In this document: one piece after another, positions 1 to 10,004 of the stretch
Layout of the letters: the number at the start of each line of letters is the position of its first letter
How positions within the stretch are numbered: position 1 is the first letter of the stretch
Origin: Lachnospiraceae bacterium
GTDB taxonomy: Bacteria > Bacillota > Clostridia > Lachnospirales > Lachnospiraceae
DNA: 36,274 nt
Direction: 5' to 3'
NCBI GenBank assembly: GCA_024680595.1
Contig: JAILCB010000027.1
Coordinates: forward strand, 1 to 36,274
The notes under the pieces: generated by a model
The model's database searches: none
Seen by the model: the letters and a program-made list of their open reading frames with translations, nothing else
Told to the model about the DNA's origin: nothing
Translations under genes and position numbers: made by a program

Positions 1-609
1 TTCTTCATTTTCCCTGGATTCTTCATCTTCCAGGGCTTCTTCATCTGCCTTGCTTTCATCTGCCTTGGCTATATTCTCATCATAGCCTGTCTGACCAAAA
101 GCATTATCCACTTCCTGCTCCACGTCTTCGGAATATTCATCTTCAATCTCTACTGATTCATCTTCACTCTTTACATCTTCCGTCGTTTTGGCCGAATTTA
201 CCCCATCTTCCTGCACAATAGGTTTATGATTTTGAAAGTAAAATACAGCTGCGGCCACAAGGGCTAATGCTGCGATTATTAGAATTACCCCGCCTTTACC
301 GCCCTTACTCTTATTTATCTCTCCCCGGGCAGTATGTGATGAAGCGCCTATTCCCTGTTTTCCCCCGGCATTTCCGTCTCCTGCCGGTTTTTCTTTTGCA
401 CATACTACACTTTTCTCTCCCGGCACCTTGCTACCTGATATGCCACTGGCTTTCCCCGTATTTTCCTCTAAGGACAATGAATCTGAATGTTTCTGACTAT
501 CCTGTGATTCTGATGTCGCTGCGTCCAAAATCTCCACCTTGCTGCCGCAAGAGTCGCAAAACAAGGCATCATCAGCAAGGCTTGCGCCACAGTTTTCGCA
601 AAATTTCAT
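1..609 (-). CDS. Zinc-ribbon domain membrane protein, 3' part cut off by window edge
   Basis: Reverse-strand reading from ATG at 609: MKFCENCGASLADDALFCDSCGSKVEI..., one CxxC-CxxC zinc ribbon, then a hydrophobic segment (GGVILIIAALALVAAAVFYF) and an acidic tail; open to position 1. Confidence 0.75.
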   Translation of the reverse strand, partial: MKFCENCGASLADDALFCDSCGSKVEILDAATSESQDSQKHSDSLSLEENTGKASGISGSKVPGEKSVVCAKEKPAGDGNAGGKQGIGASSHTARGEINKSKGGKGGVILIIAALALVAAAVFYFQNHKPIVQEDGVNSAKTTEDVKSEDESVEIEDEYSEDVEQEVDNAFGQTGYDENIAKADESKADEEALEDEESRENEE

Positions 610-610
610 A

Positions 611-1648
611 CTATGCCTCCTCAATACTCTTTCCACACTCTGGACAAAAGTTCTTTCCGAAGATCAGGTCAGCCCCACAATTCGGGCAGTTCTTTATGAG
701 TTTTTTCTTTTTAACCTCAGCTCCGCACCTTGAACAAAACGTATTTCCCTTGGTAATCTTCTCTCCACAAGCCGGGCAGGTATCCGGGGTTATCATTATA
801 ACCACTTCTTTACCGCATCCCGGACAGAATTTTGAGGTAGAACTGACCATACTTCCACAGGCTTCACACTTTACCTGTTTAAGAGACGAAATATATTCGG
901 CAACCGTCACCCCACTTTTGCCTACTTTAGAGACACGCCCTTTTATATTTTCTGCAAGAGATGGACCTTCGTCTTCCATTTTGTGTCCACATTTTGAACA
1001 AAACTTTTTCCCAAAGGCTACCGTATTGCCACAGCTCGGGCAGGTCCTCCCATTCTGCCCGGCCTTATCTGCATTCCGAAGTTCTGCAGCATTCTTCTTA
1101 AGTTCTGCAATGCCATTTGTCATCTTACCTGTGACATCCGATATCACAGATTTAACTCCCTCTTCCCTTATAGTACTGCCTGTCACCCCATATTCCCTCA
1201 TAACAGACACGACTATGATTCCTACAAAAATCAATATTTCCAGCCAGAAAAATATTTCAAACCTCGTCTCCCCTTTGACATGACCATAGCCGCCGTAATC
1301 TATATTGCTAGATCCAACTATTCCGGCCATTTTTAACGCTGTAACTATAATTCCCAACAAACTAGCCAGCGATCCACCTATGTAAAAAAAAGGTTTCTTC
1401 ACAGACTCGTGCTCAATCAATTCACCAATTATGGCGACAACCGGAAAAGCCATGGTTATATAACCAAGAACGCTTAGCATTAGGAATTGAAACCCAAGGT
1501 TTGTCATGGAAGCAGAACTCTCAGCATAATCCATATAACTTGACGATACAACATAAGTGCTCCATTTAAAGAACAGCAGCACCGTCGCCACAAAGCACAT
1601 GATGATCCTGGGGTCCTTTAATTTAGTTTTGATGTTGGAAGTATCCAT
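611..1648 (-). CDS. Membrane protein with four C-terminal zinc ribbons
   Basis: N-terminal TM helices, then CPSCG..CSKCG, CEACG..CPGCG, CPACG..CSRCG, CPNCG..CPECG. Start placed at MDTSNIKTK because of an upstream AGGAGAAA-type RBS. Confidence 0.85.
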   Translation of the reverse strand: MDTSNIKTKLKDPRIIMCFVATVLLFFKWSTYVVSSSYMDYAESSASMTNLGFQFLMLSVLGYITMAFPVVAIIGELIEHESVKKPFFYIGGSLASLLGIIVTALKMAGIVGSSNIDYGGYGHVKGETRFEIFFWLEILIFVGIIVVSVMREYGVTGSTIREEGVKSVISDVTGKMTNGIAELKKNAAELRNADKAGQNGRTCPSCGNTVAFGKKFCSKCGHKMEDEGPSLAENIKGRVSKVGKSGVTVAEYISSLKQVKCEACGSMVSSTSKFCPGCGKEVVIMITPDTCPACGEKITKGNTFCSRCGAEVKKKKLIKNCPNCGADLIFGKNFCPECGKSIEEA

Positions 1649-1906
1649 AGTTTTTCTCCTCTCTTTCAGGGCGAGCTGTAGCTTCCCTGTACAGCTCATC
1701 TTCGCTAAGCTGATCTAGGCTATGCAGCTCATTTATTGTTAACTAAACTTAGAATACCTCTCTTATCTGACACTCTATGTCGGAGTAAAAAATATTTCCC
1801 TCCTTGAAATCTTTTGTTTTACTATGTCATAATATGTCCTGCCTACCCTGTATGATTAAGCAGAAAACAGTATTTTTCAGATAGCTTTTTAAGGAGGGGA
1901 CTTACC

Positions 1907-2893
1907 ATGAACAGAAATATCGCAGATAAACACATAAAGACCGATCGCATAATGGAGCTCTTTTTCAGAGCCTTAAAAGGCGAAGCCCTCTCTGTTCAAA
2001 AACTATCCTTTGAATATAATGTCTCAACCAGAAGTATCACCCGTGACATAAATTCCCTTAAGGCTTTTCTTGCCGAACATTCTGATAACTTTGGATACAC
2101 TGAGCTGGAGTATTCCAGCACCAACCATTGCTACAGCCTTAGAATGGACAGCTTTCTCTCCAACAGGGAACTGCTGGCGATAACAAAGGTGCTCATTGGA
2201 AGTCGGGCCTTCAACAGCTCTGACCTTCTTGAACTGATCAGGAAACTAAAGATGAACACAACTGCCTCAGACAGGACAAAACTTGAAAAGCTTATCCACA
2301 AGGAAGTGTATCATTATGATGAGATCCACTCTGACTGCCAGAGTGTTATTGATAATCTTTGGAAACTGACGGAATGTATAGAAGCGAAAAACACGATAAC
2401 GATTTCTTATTATAAGATGAACCGAGATATGGTAAAACGCAAGCTTATGCCAGTATCTGTGCTGTTCAGCGAATACTATTTCTACCTAATCGGATATAAC
2501 TGTGAATCAGAAACTCCCAATACGCCGATATATTACCGAGTGGACAGAATATCTGAAATCACAGTCCACAGAGAAAACTACAAGCTCACCAAGGAGCAGA
2601 ATGTAGACGAGGGAATGCTGCGCAAAAAAAGCCAGTTCATGTGGCCGGGGCCTTCCCGCCGGATCCGCTTTGAGTTTACCGGCCCTTCCGTTCAGGCAGT
2701 TCTCGACAGAATCCCCACTGCCAGGGTTATTGAATACCAGGAGGGTAAATCCATAATCGAAGCCGAAGTATTTGGCACCGGGATTAAGATGTTTCTCTTA
2801 AGCCAGGGCTCCTGGGTAAAGGTTCTCTCTCCTGATGAGTTTGTAGAAGAGCTAAAGCTGGAGCTGGAGAAAATGAGGGGAATGTACGATTAA
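1907..2893 (+). CDS. WYL-domain transcriptional regulator (N-terminal HTH)
   Basis: HTH-like N-terminus (ALSVQKLSFEYNVSTRSITRDINSLKAFL) and WYL-like core (ISYYKMNRDMVKRKLMPVSVLFSEYYFYLIGYN); RBS aaggagggg upstream. Confidence 0.85.
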   Translation: MNRNIADKHIKTDRIMELFFRALKGEALSVQKLSFEYNVSTRSITRDINSLKAFLAEHSDNFGYTELEYSSTNHCYSLRMDSFLSNRELLAITKVLIGSRAFNSSDLLELIRKLKMNTTASDRTKLEKLIHKEVYHYDEIHSDCQSVIDNLWKLTECIEAKNTITISYYKMNRDMVKRKLMPVSVLFSEYYFYLIGYNCESETPNTPIYYRVDRISEITVHRENYKLTKEQNVDEGMLRKKSQFMWPGPSRRIRFEFTGPSVQAVLDRIPTARVIEYQEGKSIIEAEVFGTGIKMFLLSQGSWVKVLSPDEFVEELKLELEKMRGMYD

Positions 2894-2978
2894 ACTCTAA
2901 CTGAAAACGCCGGATTTACCCAAAAAGTCTCTCCTCCCATGTAGGTAAAATACCAAAAACACCCTCTTCCTTTTTTTA

Positions 2979-3038
2979 TTGACATAGATCCCTCTTTTTG
3001 TTAAACTACTCTGAAATTGAATCGGGGCTTGCTATAAT
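2979..3038 (+). promoter_or_regulatory. Candidate guaB promoters
   Basis: TTGACA(2979)-17 nt-TAAACT(3002); also an extended -10 TGCTATAAT with TATAAT at 3033-3038. Confidence 0.5.
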
Positions 3039-3090
3039 CCCACTCAATTAAAGCCTAACTGCCCTAATTTCATATCTTTCCTATTATTAA

Positions 3091-4673
<1,583 letters not shown>

Positions 4674-4674
<1 letters not shown>

Positions 4675-5477
4675 TGGGATTGCTTTTAAAACGGGAATTA
4701 AAATCAATTTTCCGCAAAAAATCTACTTGGTTCTTTCTTCTGTCCATCGTTCTCGTGACCGTTGTCGCAAATCTGTCCATGATAATTTTCCGCAAATGGA
4801 TTTACGGCACTAGGGACGGAACTTTTTCCTACAATCTGATTATCTTCGCAGAGGGTTTTTTCTGGATTCCCTATTATTGCAGTATCTTCATTTCAGATAT
4901 AGCTTTTGGAAAGAAGTACCCCCTCCCCTCCGATTATTGGGGGCAGGGGGATGACAGAAGTACAGGAGGGAATGGGGAGCCCGACTCCCCCACGGCTACT
5001 CAGATTTATTTCAGTAAGCTATTGACGGCCTTTATTCTGCTCCTTATATTTGCGGTTTTTGCCGCAGGCGCTTTTCTACTCCTAACGCCGCTCATGCAGA
5101 TTCATGACGGCACCATCGACAGCTATGTAATCGATGATTTTCTGGAGTCAGTAAAAAATGCCCTACCTCTGTTTCTAGCGGGGATTTCCATGGCCAATAT
5201 GTTCCTATTCGGAACAAAGCAAAAGAAAAAGGCCTATTTGTTATTTGCAGTATTCGTAATTCTCCTGCCCAGGCTAATCATGTTTCTGGCAACGGACAGA
5301 ATTCGGATTCTTCCCTGCGTTTTTGCGTCTAAGTACCTAATCACGCCTCAATTCCAGGCCCTGCAGTTTTTCGCAACCCGGGATGTTCCAAAGGCCTATG
5401 TGACAGGACTGATTTATGTCCTCTTCTCCTCTGCCATCGGTCTGTCTCTTTACCGCAGGCAATGCAAGGAAACGTAA
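4674..5477 (+). CDS. Multi-pass membrane protein, ABC-2 permease-like
   Basis: Starts MGLLLKRELKSIFRKKSTWFFLLSIVLV, several hydrophobic helices; overlaps the guaB stop codon (TAATG). Confidence 0.6.
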
Positions 5478-5654
5478 ACGGCTTAGATAGCGGGCGGATT
5501 CATCGCATGTAATTTATGTAAACCGCTTTCTGATATGGCAGAATAGTTGGACAACTAAGCATCAGCCCAGATTTACCGTATGTGATTTATGTAAACCATG
5601 TATTTAGAATGTGCTACATTTTTTGATTATATAGATGAAAGATGATTTGTTGTT

Positions 5655-6155
5655 GTGAAGGATAATACTCTTCAGAAAAAATGTTTGGCGGCCTTGCCGG
5701 CCGTCATTCTTATGTGCGGGATTTTTTTCTTTTCCTCCAGGGAAGCAATAGAGTCCTCCCAAAGCAGTATGACAGTTTCTATGTACCTGGTAGAAGCTGC
5801 AGACCAAATTGGCGGATGGAGTCTGACTCCCGAGCAGGCCCGGCATCTGGCGGCCCTCATAGAGGGTCCTATCCGGAAATGTGCACATGTGATTGAATAC
5901 ACATTGCTCTCCTGCGCGGTCTACATCATGTTCATCCCCTGGTTTAGGGATGGAATTAAAAGATATTTTGCCACCCTCCTAGTCAGCATCCTATATGCCG
6001 CCAGCGATGAAATCCACCAGCTCTTTGTAAATGGCCGGTCCGGCAGCTTCCGGGATGTCTGTGTAGACGCTGTCGGCGTAACGGCAGGTGCCATGTTTAT
6101 GCTGGTTCTACAACACCTAAAAGAAAGAAAAAGGCACAGAACAGACTGCGGTTGA
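5655..6155 (+). CDS. VanZ-like family protein
   Basis: GTG start; KCAHVIEYTLLSCAVY...ASDEIHQLFVNGRSGSFRDVCVDAVGVTAG matches the VanZ signature (EhhQ..v.gR..s..Dv..N..G). Confidence 0.85.
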   Translation: MKDNTLQKKCLAALPAVILMCGIFFFSSREAIESSQSSMTVSMYLVEAADQIGGWSLTPEQARHLAALIEGPIRKCAHVIEYTLLSCAVYIMFIPWFRDGIKRYFATLLVSILYAASDEIHQLFVNGRSGSFRDVCVDAVGVTAGAMFMLVLQHLKERKRHRTDCG

Positions 6156-6352
6156 CACTCATTGGTTGTAATTAAACATAATTTTACTAATGCAGAAAAG
6201 GCACAGTGAAACGGACTGCGGTTGAAACGGCTTGATTTCTTTGCATTTTAGGCGTATGATGACCGCGGTTTTTATTTTTGTAATAATTGACTCTAAGTTT
6301 ATAGAATATGAGGTTATTTATGATGTTTGAGCCTTTAGGAAGGAGAATACGA

Positions 6353-7222
6353 ATGCAGCTGGGGAGAAATGAGCCCTGTTGGTGTGGAAGCGGAAAGAAA
6401 TACAAGAACTGCCATTTGGCCTTTGACCAGAAGATTGGTTCCATAAAGGATCAGGGGCATGTGGTCCCGTCTCATGTAATGATCAAGACAGAGGAGCAGA
6501 TTGCCGGAATTCGGGAAAGCGGAAAGATTAATACGGCCATTCTGGACTATGTGGCTAGCAAGATTAGACCCGGCATATCCACCCAGGAAATTGACAACTG
6601 GGTAGCGGCCAAGACCAAGGAGTATGGGGCAATTGCGGCCCCTCTGAATTATGAGGGCTTCCCAAAAAGTGTCTGTACCTCTATTAATGACCAGGTCTGT
6701 CACGGAATTCCCTCCCCCTATGACATTCTGAAAAGCGGCGATATTATTAATGTAGACTGCACCACCATTTATAACGGCTATTATGCAGATGCCTCCCGCA
6801 TGTTCCTGATTGGTAATGTGGATCCCAAGGCCAAACAGCTGGTAGAGGATGTTTACGAGGCCGTGCAGATAGGCCTGCGCGAAGTAAAGCCCTGGCGTTT
6901 CCTTGGCGATATGGGTTCTGCCATTAATGAATTCTGTAAATCAAAGGGCTATTCAGTTGTGGTAGAAATCGGCGGTCACGGCTGTGGCATCGATTTTCAC
7001 GAAGAACCCTGGGTCAGCTATACCTCCAAGCCCGGAACCGAAATGCTTATGGTTCCCGGCATGTCTTTTACCATTGAGCCCATGGTTAATATGGGCCGGC
7101 ATGACATTTATACAGATGCCGACAATAACTGGACGGTATATACCGAGGACGGCTCCTTATCCGCCCAATGGGAAATCCACGTAGTTGTCACGGAGGACGG
7201 AGCGGAGGTACTCTCCTACTAA
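6353..7222 (+). CDS. map: Methionine aminopeptidase type I with N-terminal SEC-C zinc motif
   Basis: SEC-C motif GRNEPCWCGSGKKYKNCH at the N-terminus, then MAP residues (CHGIPS, INVDCT..Y.GYYADASRMF, GHGCGIDFHEEPWVSY, FTIEPM). RBS aaggag upstream of 6353. Confidence 0.95.
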   Translation: MQLGRNEPCWCGSGKKYKNCHLAFDQKIGSIKDQGHVVPSHVMIKTEEQIAGIRESGKINTAILDYVASKIRPGISTQEIDNWVAAKTKEYGAIAAPLNYEGFPKSVCTSINDQVCHGIPSPYDILKSGDIINVDCTTIYNGYYADASRMFLIGNVDPKAKQLVEDVYEAVQIGLREVKPWRFLGDMGSAINEFCKSKGYSVVVEIGGHGCGIDFHEEPWVSYTSKPGTEMLMVPGMSFTIEPMVNMGRHDIYTDADNNWTVYTEDGSLSAQWEIHVVVTEDGAEVLSY

Positions 7223-7244
7223 TAATCTAGAAAGGCGTAAATTC

Positions 7245-8252
7245 ATGAGTATTGTTATTCCTCAGAACTATGAGAACAAAATGGACGTAATCGAAACCCA
7301 GCTGGCTATAAAGTCCGTGAAGGACTATTTCGAGCGGGCTCTGGCAGAGGAGCTGAATCTGACCCGTGTATCGGCCCCCCTTTTCGTCCTGCCCGAATCA
7401 GGCTTAAACGACTATCTAAACGGCACAGAACGCCCTGTCAGCTTCGGTATCCGGGAGCAGGATGATAAAAGGGCTGAAATCGTCCAATCTCTTGCAAAAT
7501 GGAAACGTTTTGCCCTAAAGAAATACGGATTCAGTTCCGGAACCGGTCTCTATACCGATATGACAGCCATCCGCCGGGATGAGGATACGGATAATCTCCA
7601 CTCCATCTATGTGGACCAATGGGACTGGGAGCGGATTATTGAGAAGAATGAGCGGAATTATAACACCCTGGTGGAAATGGTGAATCTGGTCTATGCGGCT
7701 CTTCAAAGGACAGAGCTTTTTCTGGCCATGAGATATGATTTTCTGGAACCTGTTCTGCCCCATGATATCACCTTTGTGAGCTCACAGGAGCTGGAGGATC
7801 TCTATCCCGACAAGACTCCAAAGGAGCGTGAATATGAGTTCTGCAAGCTTCATGGCTCAATCTTTGTATCCCAAATAGGTGATGTCCTGAAGAGTGGGGA
7901 AAAGCATGACGGCCGGTCTCCTGACTACGATGACTGGACCCTGAACGGAGATATTATCGTATATTACCCTGTCCTGGACTGTGCTCTGGAGCTGTCCTCC
8001 ATGGGAATCCGAGTGGACGAGAAGGCCCTGGCTGAACAGCTAAAGAAGGCCGGCTGTGAGGAGAGACGGGAACTGGAATTCCAGAAGATGCTCCTTGCGG
8101 GAGAGCTTCCCTATACCGTGGGAGGCGGAATCGGCCAGTCCAGAATCTGCCTCTATTTCCTGCATAAAGCCCACATCGGCGAGGTTCAGTCCTCCATCTG
8201 GCTGGACGAGGACCGGCAGACCGCCGCGGACCACGGCATTTCCTTACTGTAA
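7245..8252 (+). CDS. asnA: Aspartate--ammonia ligase (AsnA type)
   Basis: MSIVIPQNYENKMDVIETQLAIKSVKDYFERALAEELNLTRVSAPLFVLPESGLNDYLNG..., C-terminus YTVGGGIGQSRICLYFLHKAHIGEVQSSIW. Confidence 0.96.
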   Translation: MSIVIPQNYENKMDVIETQLAIKSVKDYFERALAEELNLTRVSAPLFVLPESGLNDYLNGTERPVSFGIREQDDKRAEIVQSLAKWKRFALKKYGFSSGTGLYTDMTAIRRDEDTDNLHSIYVDQWDWERIIEKNERNYNTLVEMVNLVYAALQRTELFLAMRYDFLEPVLPHDITFVSSQELEDLYPDKTPKEREYEFCKLHGSIFVSQIGDVLKSGEKHDGRSPDYDDWTLNGDIIVYYPVLDCALELSSMGIRVDEKALAEQLKKAGCEERRELEFQKMLLAGELPYTVGGGIGQSRICLYFLHKAHIGEVQSSIWLDEDRQTAADHGISLL

Positions 8253-8400
8253 GGCATTTGCAGGACCAGCCTTACGGAATACCGCAGGTCATAGCATTCA
8301 CTGACTGTAAGGCATTGCAGGACCTTTCTTTTCGGTCACTGCAGATTACGGCATTCGCTGACTGAAAGGAAATTGCAGGACTAGACTTCACAAGAAATTT
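8236..8400 (+). repeat. Tandem duplicates (about 57-58 bp period, 3 copies) starting in the asnA 3' end
   Basis: GGCATTTCCTTACTGTAAGGCATTTGCAGGA / AGCATTCACTGACTGTAAGGCATTGCAGGA / GGCATTCGCTGACTGAAAGGAAATTGCAGGA; the first copy holds the asnA stop codon (8250-8252). Confidence 0.8.
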
Positions 8401-8466
8401 TCAGATCATAAAAGGGACCCTTGCCATTAGTGGGTGCAACTTAAGGATTTCATTATCCCGGAAATT

Positions 8467-8506
8467 ACGGCATAGTCGTGAAATGCGGCTATGCCGTTTT
8501 CTTTTT
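8467..8506 (+). terminator. Rho-independent terminator downstream of asnA
   Basis: ACGGCATAG-13 nt-CTATGCCGT followed by TTTCTTTTT. Confidence 0.75.
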
Positions 8507-8677
8507 CTGCTCAGGCGTCGGCGGTGTAAGCTCACCGAAGCAATTCCAAACGATGCGGATGTGCTGAAAAATGTCGTAAGTCTCCTGATAGATGATCGCC
8601 TCATAGGAGTTGTTTTGCAAGGTGAATACTTTGCACCCCTTTTGGCCGTCCGATTCCTTGATAGATGGGAACCTTGT

Positions 8678-8932
8678 TCAACCCAGCTTATCACTGAGGG
8701 CAAATGCCTGAGCCATTTTATTCTGTGCTTCCCGATTCAAACCACAAGTGGCAGCGATGTATCTCCATTGGCTCTTTATAGTCGTGAATATTTTTTGTGC
8801 TCCACTCTCAGCTTCTTCCCACGTCAGTCCAAAGAAAGAAGCTACCTCAAAAGCTAAATCCAGATCAATTCCGGAATCATCCATGGGCATCAATACAGAC
8901 CAGGCCGGCTGCTTAACCGGAAATCCTTTCAC
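8678..8932 (-). pseudogene. Remnant resembling a HipA-family toxin C-terminus
   Basis: DLDLAFEVASFFGLTWEEAESGAQKIFTTIKSQWRYIAATCGLNREAQNKMAQAF resembles the HipA C-terminal helical end; no catalytic kinase region nearby. Confidence 0.4.
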
Positions 8933-8936
8933 TGCA

Positions 8937-9560
8937 TTATACGCTCCCGGGAAAAATCGGCTTCTCCGGCCTTACGCTGTGCACGTTTTTCATGTCCTTC
9001 ATTTGAAGCAGGATAAGAACCGTGCCAGCCAGCCCCAGTGCACAGGCTATGAGCTTCTGCCTCATATCCTGCAGAATGTCAAATCCCATCAAGGAAGCAA
9101 TTAAATAGACAAATCCATTGGCAAATCCGTGAAATAGGATGGGAGCCAAAATCGAATCACACTTCCAATAAACATAGCATAATAGCAGGCCGGATAGAAA
9201 AGCATATACAAATTGCAGGGCATTACCGTGATAAATCCCAAAAACCAGGGATGACCCGACTCCGGCCGCCACCGCACTGACATATATCCTTAATCTGCCA
9301 AAGAGGAGAAAGCGAAACAAAAATTCCTCTATTATGGGTATGCCGATACCGTATATTAGAATGCCTATTAAAAGCGGATAGCGAAACATTACCGGACGTA
9401 TTTCTGCCTGATAGCGGGGAAACCACTGGGCAAGGGGCAGAATTTCCAGAAGGGAATTCAGGAAAAGAGCATAGAATAAACCCAGGGGGCCGGACATGAT
9501 GATGCCCCTGTGCCTATAGAGCCAGCTTTTCTTTAGATTCTTCTTTCTATCCTCAATCAT
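8937..9560 (-). CDS. CPBP family intramembrane glutamic endopeptidase (Abi/CAAX)
   Basis: EEFLFRFLLFGRLR, FGIYHGNALQFVYAFLSGLLLCYVYWKCDSILAPILFHGFANG. Confidence 0.9.
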   Translation of the reverse strand: MIEDRKKNLKKSWLYRHRGIIMSGPLGLFYALFLNSLLEILPLAQWFPRYQAEIRPVMFRYPLLIGILIYGIGIPIIEEFLFRFLLFGRLRIYVSAVAAGVGSSLVFGIYHGNALQFVYAFLSGLLLCYVYWKCDSILAPILFHGFANGFVYLIASLMGFDILQDMRQKLIACALGLAGTVLILLQMKDMKNVHSVRPEKPIFPGSV

Positions 9561-9594
9561 AATAAACTGTATTCATCCTTATCTTTAATCAACC

Positions 9595-9960
9595 ATAATG
9601 CCTGACCCATAAAAGCACATGAAGCATCAACAAAACGGCAGGCTTCTAACTGATCCCTGACGGAACTAATGGATCATGAAAACTTGAAGCATCAATAAAA
9701 CGACAGGCTTCTAACTGATCCCTGACGGAACTGATGGATCATGAAAACGAGAAGCATCAACAAAACGGCAGGCTTCTAAGCACGGCTTTGATAGATCTAA
9801 TGGCCCACAAAAGAATAATTAGCATCAGCAAAATCACAGGCTTCTACCGCGGCTTTGATAGATCTAATGGCCCACAAAAGAATAATTAGCATCAGCAAAA
9901 TCACAGGCTTCTACCGCGGCCTTGATGAATCTAATGGCCCCTGAAAGTAGATTTAGCATC
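9595..9960. repeat. Tandem array, about 65-68 bp period, 5 units plus partial ends
   Basis: GCATCARCAAAAYSRCAGGCTTCTA core recurs at 9624, 9689, 9754, 9822, 9889, with a degenerate start at 9956. Confidence 0.9.
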
Positions 9961-10004
9961 CATATGCCTCTATGGTTTACATAATGATTCCATTCCTATC
10001 TGAA

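Noticed and set aside
267-1283. 338 aa plus-strand ORF
   Set aside because: Antisense to the two zinc-ribbon genes, which show clear CxxC motifs; low-complexity translation.
8937-9560. Abi-family protein as an anti-phage abortive infection system
   Set aside because: CPBP/Abi proteases are common and their naming does not imply phage defence; no neighbouring defence genes.
9595-9960. Possible CRISPR or integron attC array
   Set aside because: Both halves of each unit repeat, so there are no unique spacers; no cas genes, integrase or cassette ORFs are associated.
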